The translations under genes were made by a program, and so were the position numbers. Shown here in pieces: positions 23,869-33,299 of a stretch of DNA of 64,000 bases. Position 1 is the first letter of the stretch; each line of letters opens with the position of its first letter. Under the pieces are notes generated by a model. It had not been told where the DNA came from. It made no database searches and saw only the letters and a program-made list of their open reading frames with translations. The stretch is taken from assembly GCA_014526335.1 (NCBI GenBank), contig JACTAT010000281.1:62001-126000 (forward strand), read 5' to 3'. Origin of the DNA: Chrysaora quinquecirrha. Taxonomy: Eukaryota > Cnidaria > Scyphozoa > Semaeostomeae > Pelagiidae.

Positions 23869-25577
23869 ACACCAACTGTATCGTCCATAAGATTCCAGGC
23901 GATGTTCCTCTCTCTGATGATGAACTGTCTGTTCTTAACAAAGGTCTAAAATTCGTACCACTTAAAAATAAAATCGATGAGTTTCAAACATTGCACGATA
24001 CCGAAGTTTTCTTCCGCCGCCTTCGTCTCAAAGCTTTCTTTCATGATAAAGCTAAAAAATCCACTGCTATTGATGATCGTTCTAACACAGAATCACTTAT
24101 TGATAATCTCTTCGCAACCAGTTCAAAATGGACCCCTCCACAAGGAACACACAATTCACTGGATTACTACATTGAGAAATGCCGTCATGAAGTACTTTCA
24201 ATCGATTACAACAAAAGAATTCAAACTGATAACCTCACTGTTGCTGAAAATGATGCCCTTAAGAAGCTCAAATCACGTGACGACATCGTAATCAAACCAG
24301 CCGATAAAGGTGGACGTGTTGTTGTCTGGAAAAGAGATCAGTACATCGCAGAAGGCCTGTCCCAACTGGAGAGCAATGAACGATTCTATCAGCATAGCGC
24401 GAGAGATCCAACTAAAGAATTCAACAGAGCCATTATCAACGCCGTCAAAGAAGAAATTGTGAAAGAAAATCTCCCAAGTAATGCAGATAAACTATTCACT
24501 AATCATCCTCGAACATCCGTTTTTTACATGCTTCCTAAAATTCATAAACCATCCAATCCAGGTAGACCCATTGTATCAGCAGTTTCATGTCCATCATCCC
24601 AGATCGCCACTTTTCTTGATTCCATTCTCACACCCATTGTCCATAAATTACCTACATTTGTCAAAGACTCATCTGACGCTCTTCGTATCTTTACTGATTT
24701 TCGTTTTACTGGTAATAGCCGCTACCTTTTCACCATGGATGTCAAATCTTTGTATACTGTCATTCCACATGCTGATGGCCTCTCTGCTCTTAAGCACTTT
24801 TTAGAACAACGTAGTACCAGCGATCCACCCACTTCCACTTTACTTCGTCTTGCTGAACTTGTTCTCACCACCAATGGGTTTTCTTTTGATGATAAGTTTT
24901 ATGTCCAGGTGGGCGGTGTAGCAATGGGCAGTAAACTTGGTCCAAGTTATGCTTGCCTTTTTGTTGGATACCAGGAGCACCTCATCTCACAAAGATATCA
25001 TGGTCCTGTTCCTGAACTTGTCAAACGGTACATCGATGATGTTGTTGGTGCCACTTCACTTCCACGTGAACAACTTCAAGCATTCATTGATTTTGTCTGC
25101 AACTTCCATCCAGCCCTCAAGTTCACTGTTGAAATCACAGAAACATCCATACCATTTCTTGATATCATGCTCACCATCAAAGACAATCTCATATCCACGT
25201 CCATTCATTACAAAGAAACTGATGCTCATCGTTACCTTTCATATTCATCTTCACATCCTATCAAATGCAAAAATTCCATCCCATTCTCACAATTGCTACG
25301 ACTTAAAAGACTGTGCTCAAATAAACCTGATTTTAAAGATAAAGCTAAACAAATGTGCAAATTCTTCATCGACAGTGGCTATCCGCAAGACATCATCCAT
25401 CAAGCCTTGGAACGGGTATCCAGAATAACTAGAGAACAATCTGGATTGGAAAGTCGGCAAGAACAAAAGGCTACGTTATGTTCCTATTGTTCTTGGTTTG
25501 GTAGTGCATCTCTCACTTCCGGCCTGAGGATTAATCCATGGCCTACTGCAAGACTTGTCAAAGATAAGCGTAGATAA
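23868..25577 (+). CDS. Penelope-like reverse transcriptase (lacks downstream endonuclease)
   Basis: A single long open frame. The track-style start at 23991 is a TTG; the frame stays open upstream to the inverted block and includes LSDDELSVLNKGLKFVP, a typical N-terminal Penelope motif. RT motifs follow in order: IVIKPADKGGRVVVW, FYMLPKIHK with GRPIVSAVSCPSSQ, FTMDVKSLYT, GVAMGSKLGPSYACLFV, the catalytic YIDD, and IPFLDIMLTI. The frame ends shortly after RVSRITREQSGLE, where normal family members continue into the linker and GIY-YIG domain. The polymerase core looks intact. The only endonuclease nearby is the inverted fragment upstream. Confidence 0.9.
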   Translation, partial: NTNCIVHKIPGDVPLSDDELSVLNKGLKFVPLKNKIDEFQTLHDTEVFFRRLRLKAFFHDKAKKSTAIDDRSNTESLIDNLFATSSKWTPPQGTHNSLDYYIEKCRHEVLSIDYNKRIQTDNLTVAENDALKKLKSRDDIVIKPADKGGRVVVWKRDQYIAEGLSQLESNERFYQHSARDPTKEFNRAIINAVKEEIVKENLPSNADKLFTNHPRTSVFYMLPKIHKPSNPGRPIVSAVSCPSSQIATFLDSILTPIVHKLPTFVKDSSDALRIFTDFRFTGNSRYLFTMDVKSLYTVIPHADGLSALKHFLEQRSTSDPPTSTLLRLAELVLTTNGFSFDDKFYVQVGGVAMGSKLGPSYACLFVGYQEHLISQRYHGPVPELVKRYIDDVVGATSLPREQLQAFIDFVCNFHPALKFTVEITETSIPFLDIMLTIKDNLISTSIHYKETDAHRYLSYSSSHPIKCKNSIPFSQLLRLKRLCSNKPDFKDKAKQMCKFFIDSGYPQDIIHQALERVSRITREQSGLESRQEQKATLCSYCSWFGSASLTSGLRINPWPTARLVKDKRR

Positions 25578-25616
25578 GCTCTTCCGCATCGAAAACATGA
25601 CCGTATTCCATCACAA

Positions 25617-28600
25617 ATGACTGGAGCAAATTGTTGCATAGTGAACTGTGGAAGGCACAGAGACAAAAGAAAGTTTCCATCCGTTCATTTTTATCAAATA
25701 CCGACAGGGAAGAAACACACTGACTGGGCGAAACAACTCGTCGTCAAAGTGAACAGAGCCGATCGAAGTTTCAACCCCTCGAAAGCGTTTATTTGTTCAG
25801 TTCATTTCAAGCCAGAATGCCAATATGAAGGTGAGAGCGTATTTTTTACCCTTTTATGCCTTGAGATAACATTAATTGTCTTCATAAGGCGAAATTTTGA
25901 CTGCTTAAAAAATAAATAAGATGTGGCGGTGTTTGTTGGTACTTATCATGACATCATACCTCTAATAGGCCTATCAAATTTTAACAAATACGATGGAAGA
26001 TATTTTGATTTCTTTTGCAGTGGCTGAATTCTTAAATTTCAAATAGATTTACAAGTTTTTCTCATCTATCTTATAGACAAAAATGGAAAATGGCACTTAA
26101 TTCCTGGAAGTTTACCTTCAGAGCTTCTTCTTAAAAAGCGTAATTTATAAACAGTGAGACGACCTGAAACGACCTGAAACGAGATGAAATCACCTGAAAC
26201 GACCTGAAACAACCTGAAACAACCTGAAACGAGCCGTTAAATTTGGAATCGAGGCTGAAACGACCTGAGACGACCTGCTATCTTAGCAACGAAGTGTTAA
26301 GGTCAAGGGATTTGTATTGTTCTTTACGCATTGTCACATTCTTTTCTTATCACAATAGGAACACGTGTCAGTATCAAAGCGGCCATCCTTTCATCAGACA
26401 CCTAATTTTCTGCGAAAGACAGTCTATCCGATCCATAAGGGTCATTGGGCATGAGGGGTTATGATGATGGGCGGTTTTCCGGGTTTTCGACACTTCGAGA
26501 GCGGTTTTACCGAGGGCATTTCACTCCTCAGAAAGGTGTACGAGATTTTTATGAAAAAAAGGATCTCCAAGAGACTTTTGTGAAAACAATAGGTTTTCTA
26601 GTAAAGTTGTACGAGGTTTTCAAAAAATGAATCGCCCCTCGGGTTTTACGGTTTTACCTTCAGAAAGTACGGTTTTCAATTTGTGATTTCGAGGGCAATT
26701 CACTCCTTGAAAGTCTGGTACACCTTTGCTGGAAGTCCTATTGTTTTCTCGGAAGTCCCTTGAAAGTCCTTTTGTTATAATGGAAGTCTCGTACGCCTTT
26801 TGCAGAGTGAAATGCCCTCGGTGATTTCGGTGTGGTTTAAAGAGTTTTAACATGTAGGTCTACGCTTCAACTATTTTGGCTAAAAAATGTTTTACGGTTT
26901 TCAAACCTCCCCCTATGCCTCCATGATGGAGTTTCAGAACCGAAATGTTGATCTAAAGAATTTGGCGTTAAACACAAAATTCAGAATAAAAACAAAAAGA
27001 AAAGGCGAAAAATTCAGAAAGCCCCTGGTTTTTATTTAAAAAAGGTACTACGCATAAAGCTTATACCGAGGGGCATTATTCACTCCTTGAAAATGTCGTA
27101 CACCTTTACTGGAAGTCCTATTGTTTTCTTGGAAATCCCTTGAAAGTCCTTTTGTTTTAATGAAAATCTCGTACGCCTTTTTGCAGAGTGAAATGCCCCT
27201 CGGCTTATACAGTAATGGGAATTTGTGGGAGAACGACAACAACCAAATATCTTAAATGAAAACAGACTCCTCCTTTTGATATGGAAATCATATGAAGTCA
27301 ATCAATTTCAGCTCCAACAGTGATTTTTTTCAACAGATTAAGAACAATACCTTCCCAGAGGGATGGCTGCTTTGATACTGACACGTGTTCCTATTGTGAT
27401 AAGGAAAGAATGCGACAATGCGTAAAGAACAATACAAATCCCTTGACCTTAACACTTCGTTGCTAAGATGGCAGGTCGTCTCAGGTTGTTTCAGCCTCGA
27501 TTCCAAATTTGACGGCTCGTTTCAGGTTGTTTCAGGTCGTTTCAGGTGATTTCATCTCGTTTCAGGTCGTTTCAGGTCGTCTCACTGTTTATAAATTACG
27601 CTTAAAAAGAGCTTGGAAGTGCCAGAAAAGCCCCAAAGAAGGACTGTTAGTTACGAAGTCAATGTGGAACTCCCCGAGCGAATTTGCTATGAAAACCTAG
27701 GAGACATTAATAGAGATCTCAAATATGTAAAGCATCCTTGGCTTGTTCTGCATAGATCAGAAGACCAATACATCTTTGGAAAGCTGTCACCACTTGGAGA
27801 CATAATTTGCAAGATAATTGTTTCAAAATCATTACATTTTAAAATATACTGGCATGCAGCTCTGCTGCCAAGTTCACATCATTTGCATAAGTTTCATTTG
27901 GAAAAAACACGTATACACTGGTTGATAAAAGAAATAGAAGCTGCTAAAGAATGTGAGGGTATCTGTGATGAAGAATTAATAAAGTATGGTGAAATTCCAT
28001 CACAAGACACGTCAAAGAGGTTTTATAAGCATGTTGATGCCAAACCTCTTCTTGAGAAGCAAACAACCCCAGTACTTTATAGTACTTGTGTAAGGTCATG
28101 TGAATGCCTTTTCCTTTCATATGCTAATATTTGTGGGCCTTGTAAAACTGTTGACAAGTATCTAAAGCAAAAACTGAGAATTGAGAATAATGTAAGCAAG
28201 AAGACATTATCATTGTCAACACCATTACATAGTGCTGCAAAGAAGAAATTAATCAATGCAGTGATTCTAGCAAGGGCAAAGGAAAAATGTTTGAATGAGA
28301 AAATTAAAGTGCTAGAGAAGAAAATACTGGTTGAAGGTGTGAAGGTAGATAGTGATATCCATGATGATCTGCGAGGTATCATTGAACGTAATTTGGCTTC
28401 TGTTGATAAAAATTCATTTGCTGACCTATTTTGGAAAGAGCAAGTTAAATCATTTAGCAGAAGTTCATCAGGGATCAGGTGGCATCCAATGATGATACGA
28501 TTTGCTCTCCATTTGCATCTCGATCACCTTCAGCATACAATGCATTAAGAGAAAGTAAAGTCATCAAACTGCCATCAGATCGTACACTAAGGTATTACAG

Positions 28601-29983
28601 CAACATTGTACATCCAAGTGCTGGATTCAAGAAAGAGGTGTTGGATGAGCTGAAGCATGAAAGCTCAAAGTACTGCCACCCATCTCAGAAGTATGTGACA
28701 TTAATGTTTGATGAAATGTCAGTGAAGGATGATTTGGTGTATGATAAAGTAACTGGACAACTGATAGGATTTGTTGATGTTGGAAAAACATGGACACATT
28801 TATGAAACAGGGATATAAAGCAGGCAACCTAGTTGACCGAGTTGCAACCCATGTACTTGTTCTAATGGTCTGTGGGTTAACCTCACCCATTAAGAAGGCA
28901 ATTGCTTACTTTGCCACCCAAAGCTGTTCTGGGACTATTCTTTTCTCTTTGCTTTGGAAAGCAGTTGGCTACTTGGAAACATTTGCCAATGTCAGAGTAA
29001 TAGCATTGGCCTCAGACAAAGCAAGTCCAAATCAGTTCTTTTATCAGATGCATCAAAGTGAAGATGAGGGGATAGCCTATAAAGCTAAAATCCTTTCAAG
29101 AGATGGGGAAAGGTACATCTACTTTTTCTCTGATGCCCCCCACTTATTGAAAACTCTTAGAAATAATCTTTCTAATTCTGGATCTGGGAAAAAAACTAGG
29201 CTTTTGTGGAACCAGGGTCATGACTTGTTGTGGAAGCATGTACGAGATTGTTATGAAGAGGATGCCAAGTGCCAAGTAAGGAAACTACCGAAGCTAACAA
29301 ACGAGCACATATATCTGAATAGCTATTCAGTTATGAGGGTTAATCTTGCGGCACAAGTAATGAGCCAATCAGTTTCAAATGTTATGGAATCATACTGCCC
29401 AGCTGAATCTCATGAGACTGCAAAATTCATAGCTTTGGTTGATAAATTTTTTGATTGCATGAATAGCCGATCTCTAAATGAGGCTGAGAGAAAGAGAAAG
29501 CCCTTCTTGGCACCATATAAGTGCATAGATGATCCAAGATTTGATTTCTTAGAGAGAGATTTTCTTGGCTATCTGGATAAATGGAAAACAGCTGTGGAAA
29601 AACGAAAGGGTAACTTTTCAAATGCAGAGCGAGCAAAGATGTTCATATCACAACAAACGTATGATGGCATTAGAGTTTCTATACACTCCCTGGTTGCATG
29701 TACAAAGTATTTACTAGAGAATGGGTTCCAATATGTTTTAAGCAGCAAGTTTAACCAGGACCCACTGGAACAGCACTTTGGGCGACACAGAATGCTGGCA
29801 AGAAGATCAACTAATCCAACAATTCAAGCTTATGGCTACCAAGAAAGGAAGTTGAGTTTGCAAAGATCATTGGCATTAACAATAACTCCAAGGGGAAATG
29901 TAAGGGGGATAAAGAGGAGAGCTGAAGGAATAACAATTTCTACAAGTCCACTAAAAAGAAAGAAAAGATTAACTGATTCTTAA
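25617..29983 (+). pseudogene. THAP-domain P-element-type transposase, disrupted
   Basis: Exon 1 (25617-25830) encodes a THAP zinc finger, with the C-x-x-x-C motif CCIVNC, the invariant DWAK, and CSVHF. GT-AG splicing to 26077 restores the frame (CQYEDKNGKWHLIPGSLP). The second exon is split at 26138 by a 1462-bp MITE and resumes at 27610 (SLEVPEKPQRRTV). The catalytic half includes LPSDRTLRYYSNIVHPSAGF, the RNase H-like strand VTLMFDEMSVKDDLVYD, and the late motif KFNQDPLEQHFGRHR near 29750. Two further apparent one-base deletions break the frame near 28520 and 28790. Unbroken length would be roughly 880 residues, as in THAP9-like transposases. The call rests on domain order and motifs; this copy cannot make a full protein. 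Confidence 0.88.
26139..27600. mobile_element. MITE family M1, copy 1, inside the transposase exon
   Basis: Inverted ends of about 260 bp begin CGTAATTTATAAACAGTGAG and carry imperfect ACCTGAAACG tandem repeats. The 9-bp direct repeat CTTAAAAAG flanks it exactly (26130-26138 and 27601-27609). Internally it contains several approximately 130-bp units bounded by GAGGGCATTTCACTC-type ends. There is no transposase. The 9-bp duplication would suit a Mutator-like mobiliser; that is inference. Confidence 0.85.
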
Positions 29984-30065
29984 AGTATGTTGAGCTGATT
30001 ATTATAGTAGGAACACATAAAGTATAACACAAAAAGTGTGATATGGTTAAGTCTGAAATTAAGAA

Positions 30066-30851
30066 CTAAGAACTTGTTTTATTATCTTTTTTGTTGTGTT
30101 TAGCTGCAAGTTCTTTGCGAATACCTTTCTTTTTCTTTGAAGTTTTTGATTCCTTGCGATATTTCTCAGCAAGCTGTTTAGCATGATTATGACAACGAAT
30201 CTTGATGTACAGAGATATGCAGCTTTTAAGAACATGCATTTTATGCAATTCTATCATATTTCCATCCTCCTGAATTGCATCAAAATACTTCTGAGTGACA
30301 TCACATCTGGACATGCACTCTTCAAGTATAGAGCTTGAATCTATGGTAGAAATTTCTTCTTGGACTTTGGTTCGAAAAACTGATTCAACAGTGATGAAAA
30401 TATCACACATAGCTTGTTTAGGGTACTTCAGTCCTCCCCTATTAAGGCTTTCAATCAATTTGTCATTTTTAATTTTCATTTCTTCTGTCTTTAGCAACAT
30501 GCCAAGACGATTTATGTCTGCGGATATCTTATCACTAGCAGCTGCACTCTTAGATTTGCGTAATAAGTTGTAAAACTGCTTTGTTAGCTTGTGGATTACA
30601 AATCCAGATATGTAAACAACAACATCCTTTTCATTTTCAGATAATGTTGCTATCCCTTTCACTTTATCTGTAAATAGTTGTTTAGCATAATTTTCAGCAA
30701 AGACATGCATGAAATTTAATGTGAACCAAGACACAAAATCTGTTGTTGATCCACAAAGTTGTTGCCCTAAAGATTTTACAATGTCCTTATTACTGGTTAT
30801 AACATGAAATTGTTTCATGCATTCCTCAAAACTGGCATAAGATGGCTTTCC
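30066..30851 (-). pseudogene. Truncated P-transposon-associated C-terminal frame
   Basis: The frame is open from the Penelope tail junction to the stop at 30066, about 261 codons, with its first methionine at 30818. It contains VVVYISGFVIHKLTKQF, SLNRGGLKYPKQAMCD, and a basic tail rich in KKKKGIRKELAAKHNKK. This looks like the C-terminal domain of cnidarian THAP/P-type transposon proteins (family memory, not a search). It runs convergent to the transposase at 25617-29983. Its upstream end is cut exactly where the Penelope 3' sequence begins, so the N-terminal part is missing. Confidence 0.55.
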
Positions 30852-30947
30852 TTAACCGTTTCTTTACTACTGATAAAGGGCACAGCCCGATACGTTTAGT
30901 TTTATTTTACTCTGGCGATTATATATTTTTACAATTAAAATTTCGTT
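30852..30947 (+). repeat. Right inverted end of the Penelope unit, with decayed hammerhead motif
   Basis: Inverted copy of 23127-23222. The first core box is CTGATAA (30870-30876) rather than CTGATGA, followed by the same AGGGCACAGCCCGATACGT. With both boxes altered, a functional ribozyme is unlikely in this copy. Confidence 0.7.
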
Positions 30948-30960
30948 TTATTAATATGGG

Positions 30961-31774
30961 AGCTGGGACCATTTGATGGATTTTTTGTTGGTTTGCCTTA
31001 ATTGCTTTAAGAACCAACATAAGGAAGGCTCCTTTTACTGCAGAAATAGCTACAATTTTTCCGGTATCTCCTTCGATCATTGTACAACCAATAGCAACAA
31101 GCAGAGACCAATTAAACCGATTTTTATGATAACTAACAAAACATACGATAAACAAAACAAGGAAATCCTTGAACCCAACAGCAAACATTATAAAACTGAT
31201 ATAATTATTTGTAAATAAAGGTAATAATAACTTTCGCAAGGTTGGTGGCAGGAACATTTAACTTGAGTTGTACTCAGATCAACCGAACAACGGGTTAGGC
31301 CTGTTTACATCCTCTGATTGAAAACAAGACGCAAGGATTATTCATTATTCAAACGAAATTCAAAGTGAAAAGAATAAGTTTCTAAAGATGCACTTTTTAT
31401 CTTCTACCTGGGTTACAAAGCGAAAATTCCCTCCGTTATAATTGCTTGCAAAGGCATGCTTCATCAAACAAATTGTTTAAGTGATTTCTACCAAAAATTT
31501 CTTTATCATTGATTCCCTTTGTTTGCCTTGATTTTCTGCAATTATAGTTGCCGTGGCGATGCGTACGCCATATCTAGAACATAGTTATTGAGATAGTCAA
31601 ATGAAAAAGAAAAGTTATTACCCTAAATTTTGCAAGAAAGCTCAAGAAAGGTCATTCAAAGGTCACATGCTTAGCATTGATATCAGTTTTGTGGTTTCGT
31701 TAGTTTCATGGCATAGCACATGGTTGTTCGGTTGATTTGAGTTGATTTGGTTGATTTGAGTTGATTTGGTTGAT
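30961..31774. other. Internal right part of the 10.6-kb element
   Basis: No recognised gene. A short inverted pair (CAACCGAACAAC near 31280 and GTTGTTCGGTTG near 31725) and a tandem GGTTGATTTGAGTTGATTT (31738-31775) are visible next to the right arm. The small frames on both strands have no known family. Confidence 0.5.
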
Positions 31775-32323
31775 TTTTTTGTAGAAGTTTTGCTTGTAAT
31801 ACATTTCTGGACGTTTTGCATCTTTTTTCTGAATTTCTATTGTCAATGCTGTTTTCTTACGTTGATTCCTGTTACCTTCGGTCATCAGAATTCAAAAGCT
31901 CCTAATTAAACTTGTGTTGCATTGATTAATTGAGGAGGGCAGACATGTTTTGCTTTCGGGTATTTTTCAAAAATCTGTGATGAAAATAATCAATTTCTGT
32001 TACACAAACATCTGCACAATCTATTTTCTGGTTCAGAATTGTAATTTGTCACTACTTAAGATCTTTCAGGAACCCTACAAAGTAACGTAATAAAATAATT
32101 ACATTTATCGATGTCGATTCCGATAGCAGTTCCGATTCCAATTCTTCGTTCCGCGTTTTTGATATAGCCATTCCGATTCCGATTCCGGTTCCGATTCCGA
32201 TTCCGATTCCGATTCCGATTCCGATTCCGGTTCCGATTCCGATTCCGATTCCGATTCCGATTCCGATTCCGATTCCGATTCCGATTCCGATTCCGATTCC
32301 TCATTCCGGGTTTTAAAGATAGC
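31775..32323 (-). repeat. Right terminal inverted repeat with GGAATC satellite
   Basis: Reverse complement of 21736-22354, about 549 bp. It is shorter mainly because it has fewer hexamer units (about 32168-32302). Outside the satellite the arms differ at only a few positions, pointing to a recent insertion or gene conversion between arms. Confidence 0.9.
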
Positions 32324-32650
32324 CTGCCAGATTTGATGGATTCCAAACATCCACCTTATTTGATTGTTTAAATTGAATGCATTCGCAATTCGATTAGAAT
32401 AAATGATAAACATCTGACTCTTTAGATTGTTCGAAGAGAGAATAGAAATTCCTATCTTTTGTTACAACATTCCTGATTCCTATCTCCGGGGGGGGGGGTA
32501 CTTCAATATGTAGACATACTTGACGTGCCGCTCATATGGATGGGTTTTTTCGACTGAAATTCTCTACACATGGGTCTGATATTCTGCTCGATTCTGGTTG
32601 ATGGGTTGGTATTTTAGGATTTTCTTGCCAATAGGTCCCATTATGATTTA
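32324..32650 (+). repeat. Dispersed repeat R1, right flank of the large insertion
   Basis: Starts with the right target duplication CTGCCAGATTTG (32324-32335). It includes TTGTTCGAAGAGAGAATAGA, a G run (32486-32496) and TACTTCAATATGTAGACATA. The last part is nearly identical to 63838-64000. Confidence 0.75.
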
Positions 32651-33299
32651 CCGCAAAGTGGCTGACAACCTTTCTACTCTGTTTTTGCTTTCGAAACGAT
32701 GAATTAACAGCAACAACAGAGCTAAAGTTAAAGTTGTTATGCGTGTTTGAAAATTCAAAAAATACAAGCTGATTCTGGACAATGTAATTTCGAACCTCGT
32801 TTTTGTTTTCACAAGGTATGTGACCAAGTCGTCTGGAAAGATAAAGAACGGGGGACCTTTTCCTGCAGTATTGTGCATCTCTTGTCCTTAAAGCTTCTAA
32901 CATTCTAGGTCAATACTCTTCCTATAGTTTTTGCATTTTTTCGGCCACAACAGCCGCAGCAGCAGGGTCATCGGACTGGCCGATTAGGTCCCATGGTCAA
33001 GTGACTGTTACCGGCAGTACATGAGAACACCCATATCACCCATACACTCGATCCCTAGAATCCTAGCTACAGCCACAGCTCATCCTTGCCACCCATGGAT
33101 GCTAATTCACAGCAATGGTCGGGATCGATTTTTGGAGTTTTTAGTCGCAACTTCGTGCCCAAAATCTACTAGCTTAAAGTCCTCCTTTATTTAATTATTA
33201 TCCTATGCCCTACGTAGTTGCAGTTATAGTCCGACAAGAATGAATTCTGTAAAGGAACTTCAACGACAAGGAACCCCTACTATTTTTTTGTCAAGAAAA
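32651..33299. other. Unassigned repeat-rich stretch
   Basis: Minus-strand frames at 32532-32903 have no recognised family. A serine/proline-poor, CAG-rich patch (GCCGCAGCAGCAGGGTC) near 32950 resembles one near 37680. No gene was recognised. Confidence 0.35.

Larger units (their letters stand above)
23088..30947 (+). mobile_element. Composite Penelope-like element containing a P-type transposase
   Basis: The 13-bp direct repeat TTATTAATATGGG at 23075-23087 and 30948-30960 marks a 7.86-kb insertion inside the 10.6-kb element. The two ends are inverted copies of about 96 bp (23127-23222 and 30852-30947, one mismatch). Each contains the phrase GGGCACAGCCCGATACGT next to CTGATGA or CTGATAA. Inside, in order, are an inverted GIY-YIG endonuclease block, a Penelope reverse transcriptase on the plus strand, a THAP/P-type transposase on the plus strand interrupted by a MITE, and a truncated minus-strand frame. 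Inverted partial copies at the 5' side are known for Penelope-like elements; a P transposase between the RT and the 3' end is not. Confidence 0.75.
21736..32323. mobile_element. 10.6-kb element with ~0.6-kb satellite-bearing TIRs and 12-bp TSD
   Basis: Both ends begin GCTATCTTTAAAACCCGGAA in inverted orientation, and the arms match over about 600 bp. The direct repeat CTGCCAGATTTG immediately flanks both ends (21724-21735 and 32324-32335). A related repeat at 1064-1075 carries this site uninterrupted. Removing the nested 7.9-kb unit (23088-30947) leaves only about 1.6 kb between the arms, with no recognisable transposase, so it is probably mobilised in trans. A 12-bp duplication with such long inverted repeats matches no common superfamily that I can name. 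Confidence 0.8.

Noticed and set aside
24481..25428. Secondary frames at 23977-24291, 24481-24804 and 24937-25428
   Set aside because: Shadows of the Penelope reverse transcriptase in another phase.
26243..27301. Several 60-80-codon frames with similar peptides (for example around VRDFYEKKDLQE)
   Set aside because: They fall in repeated units of a MITE, recur in copy 2 in both orientations, and have no motif or start context.
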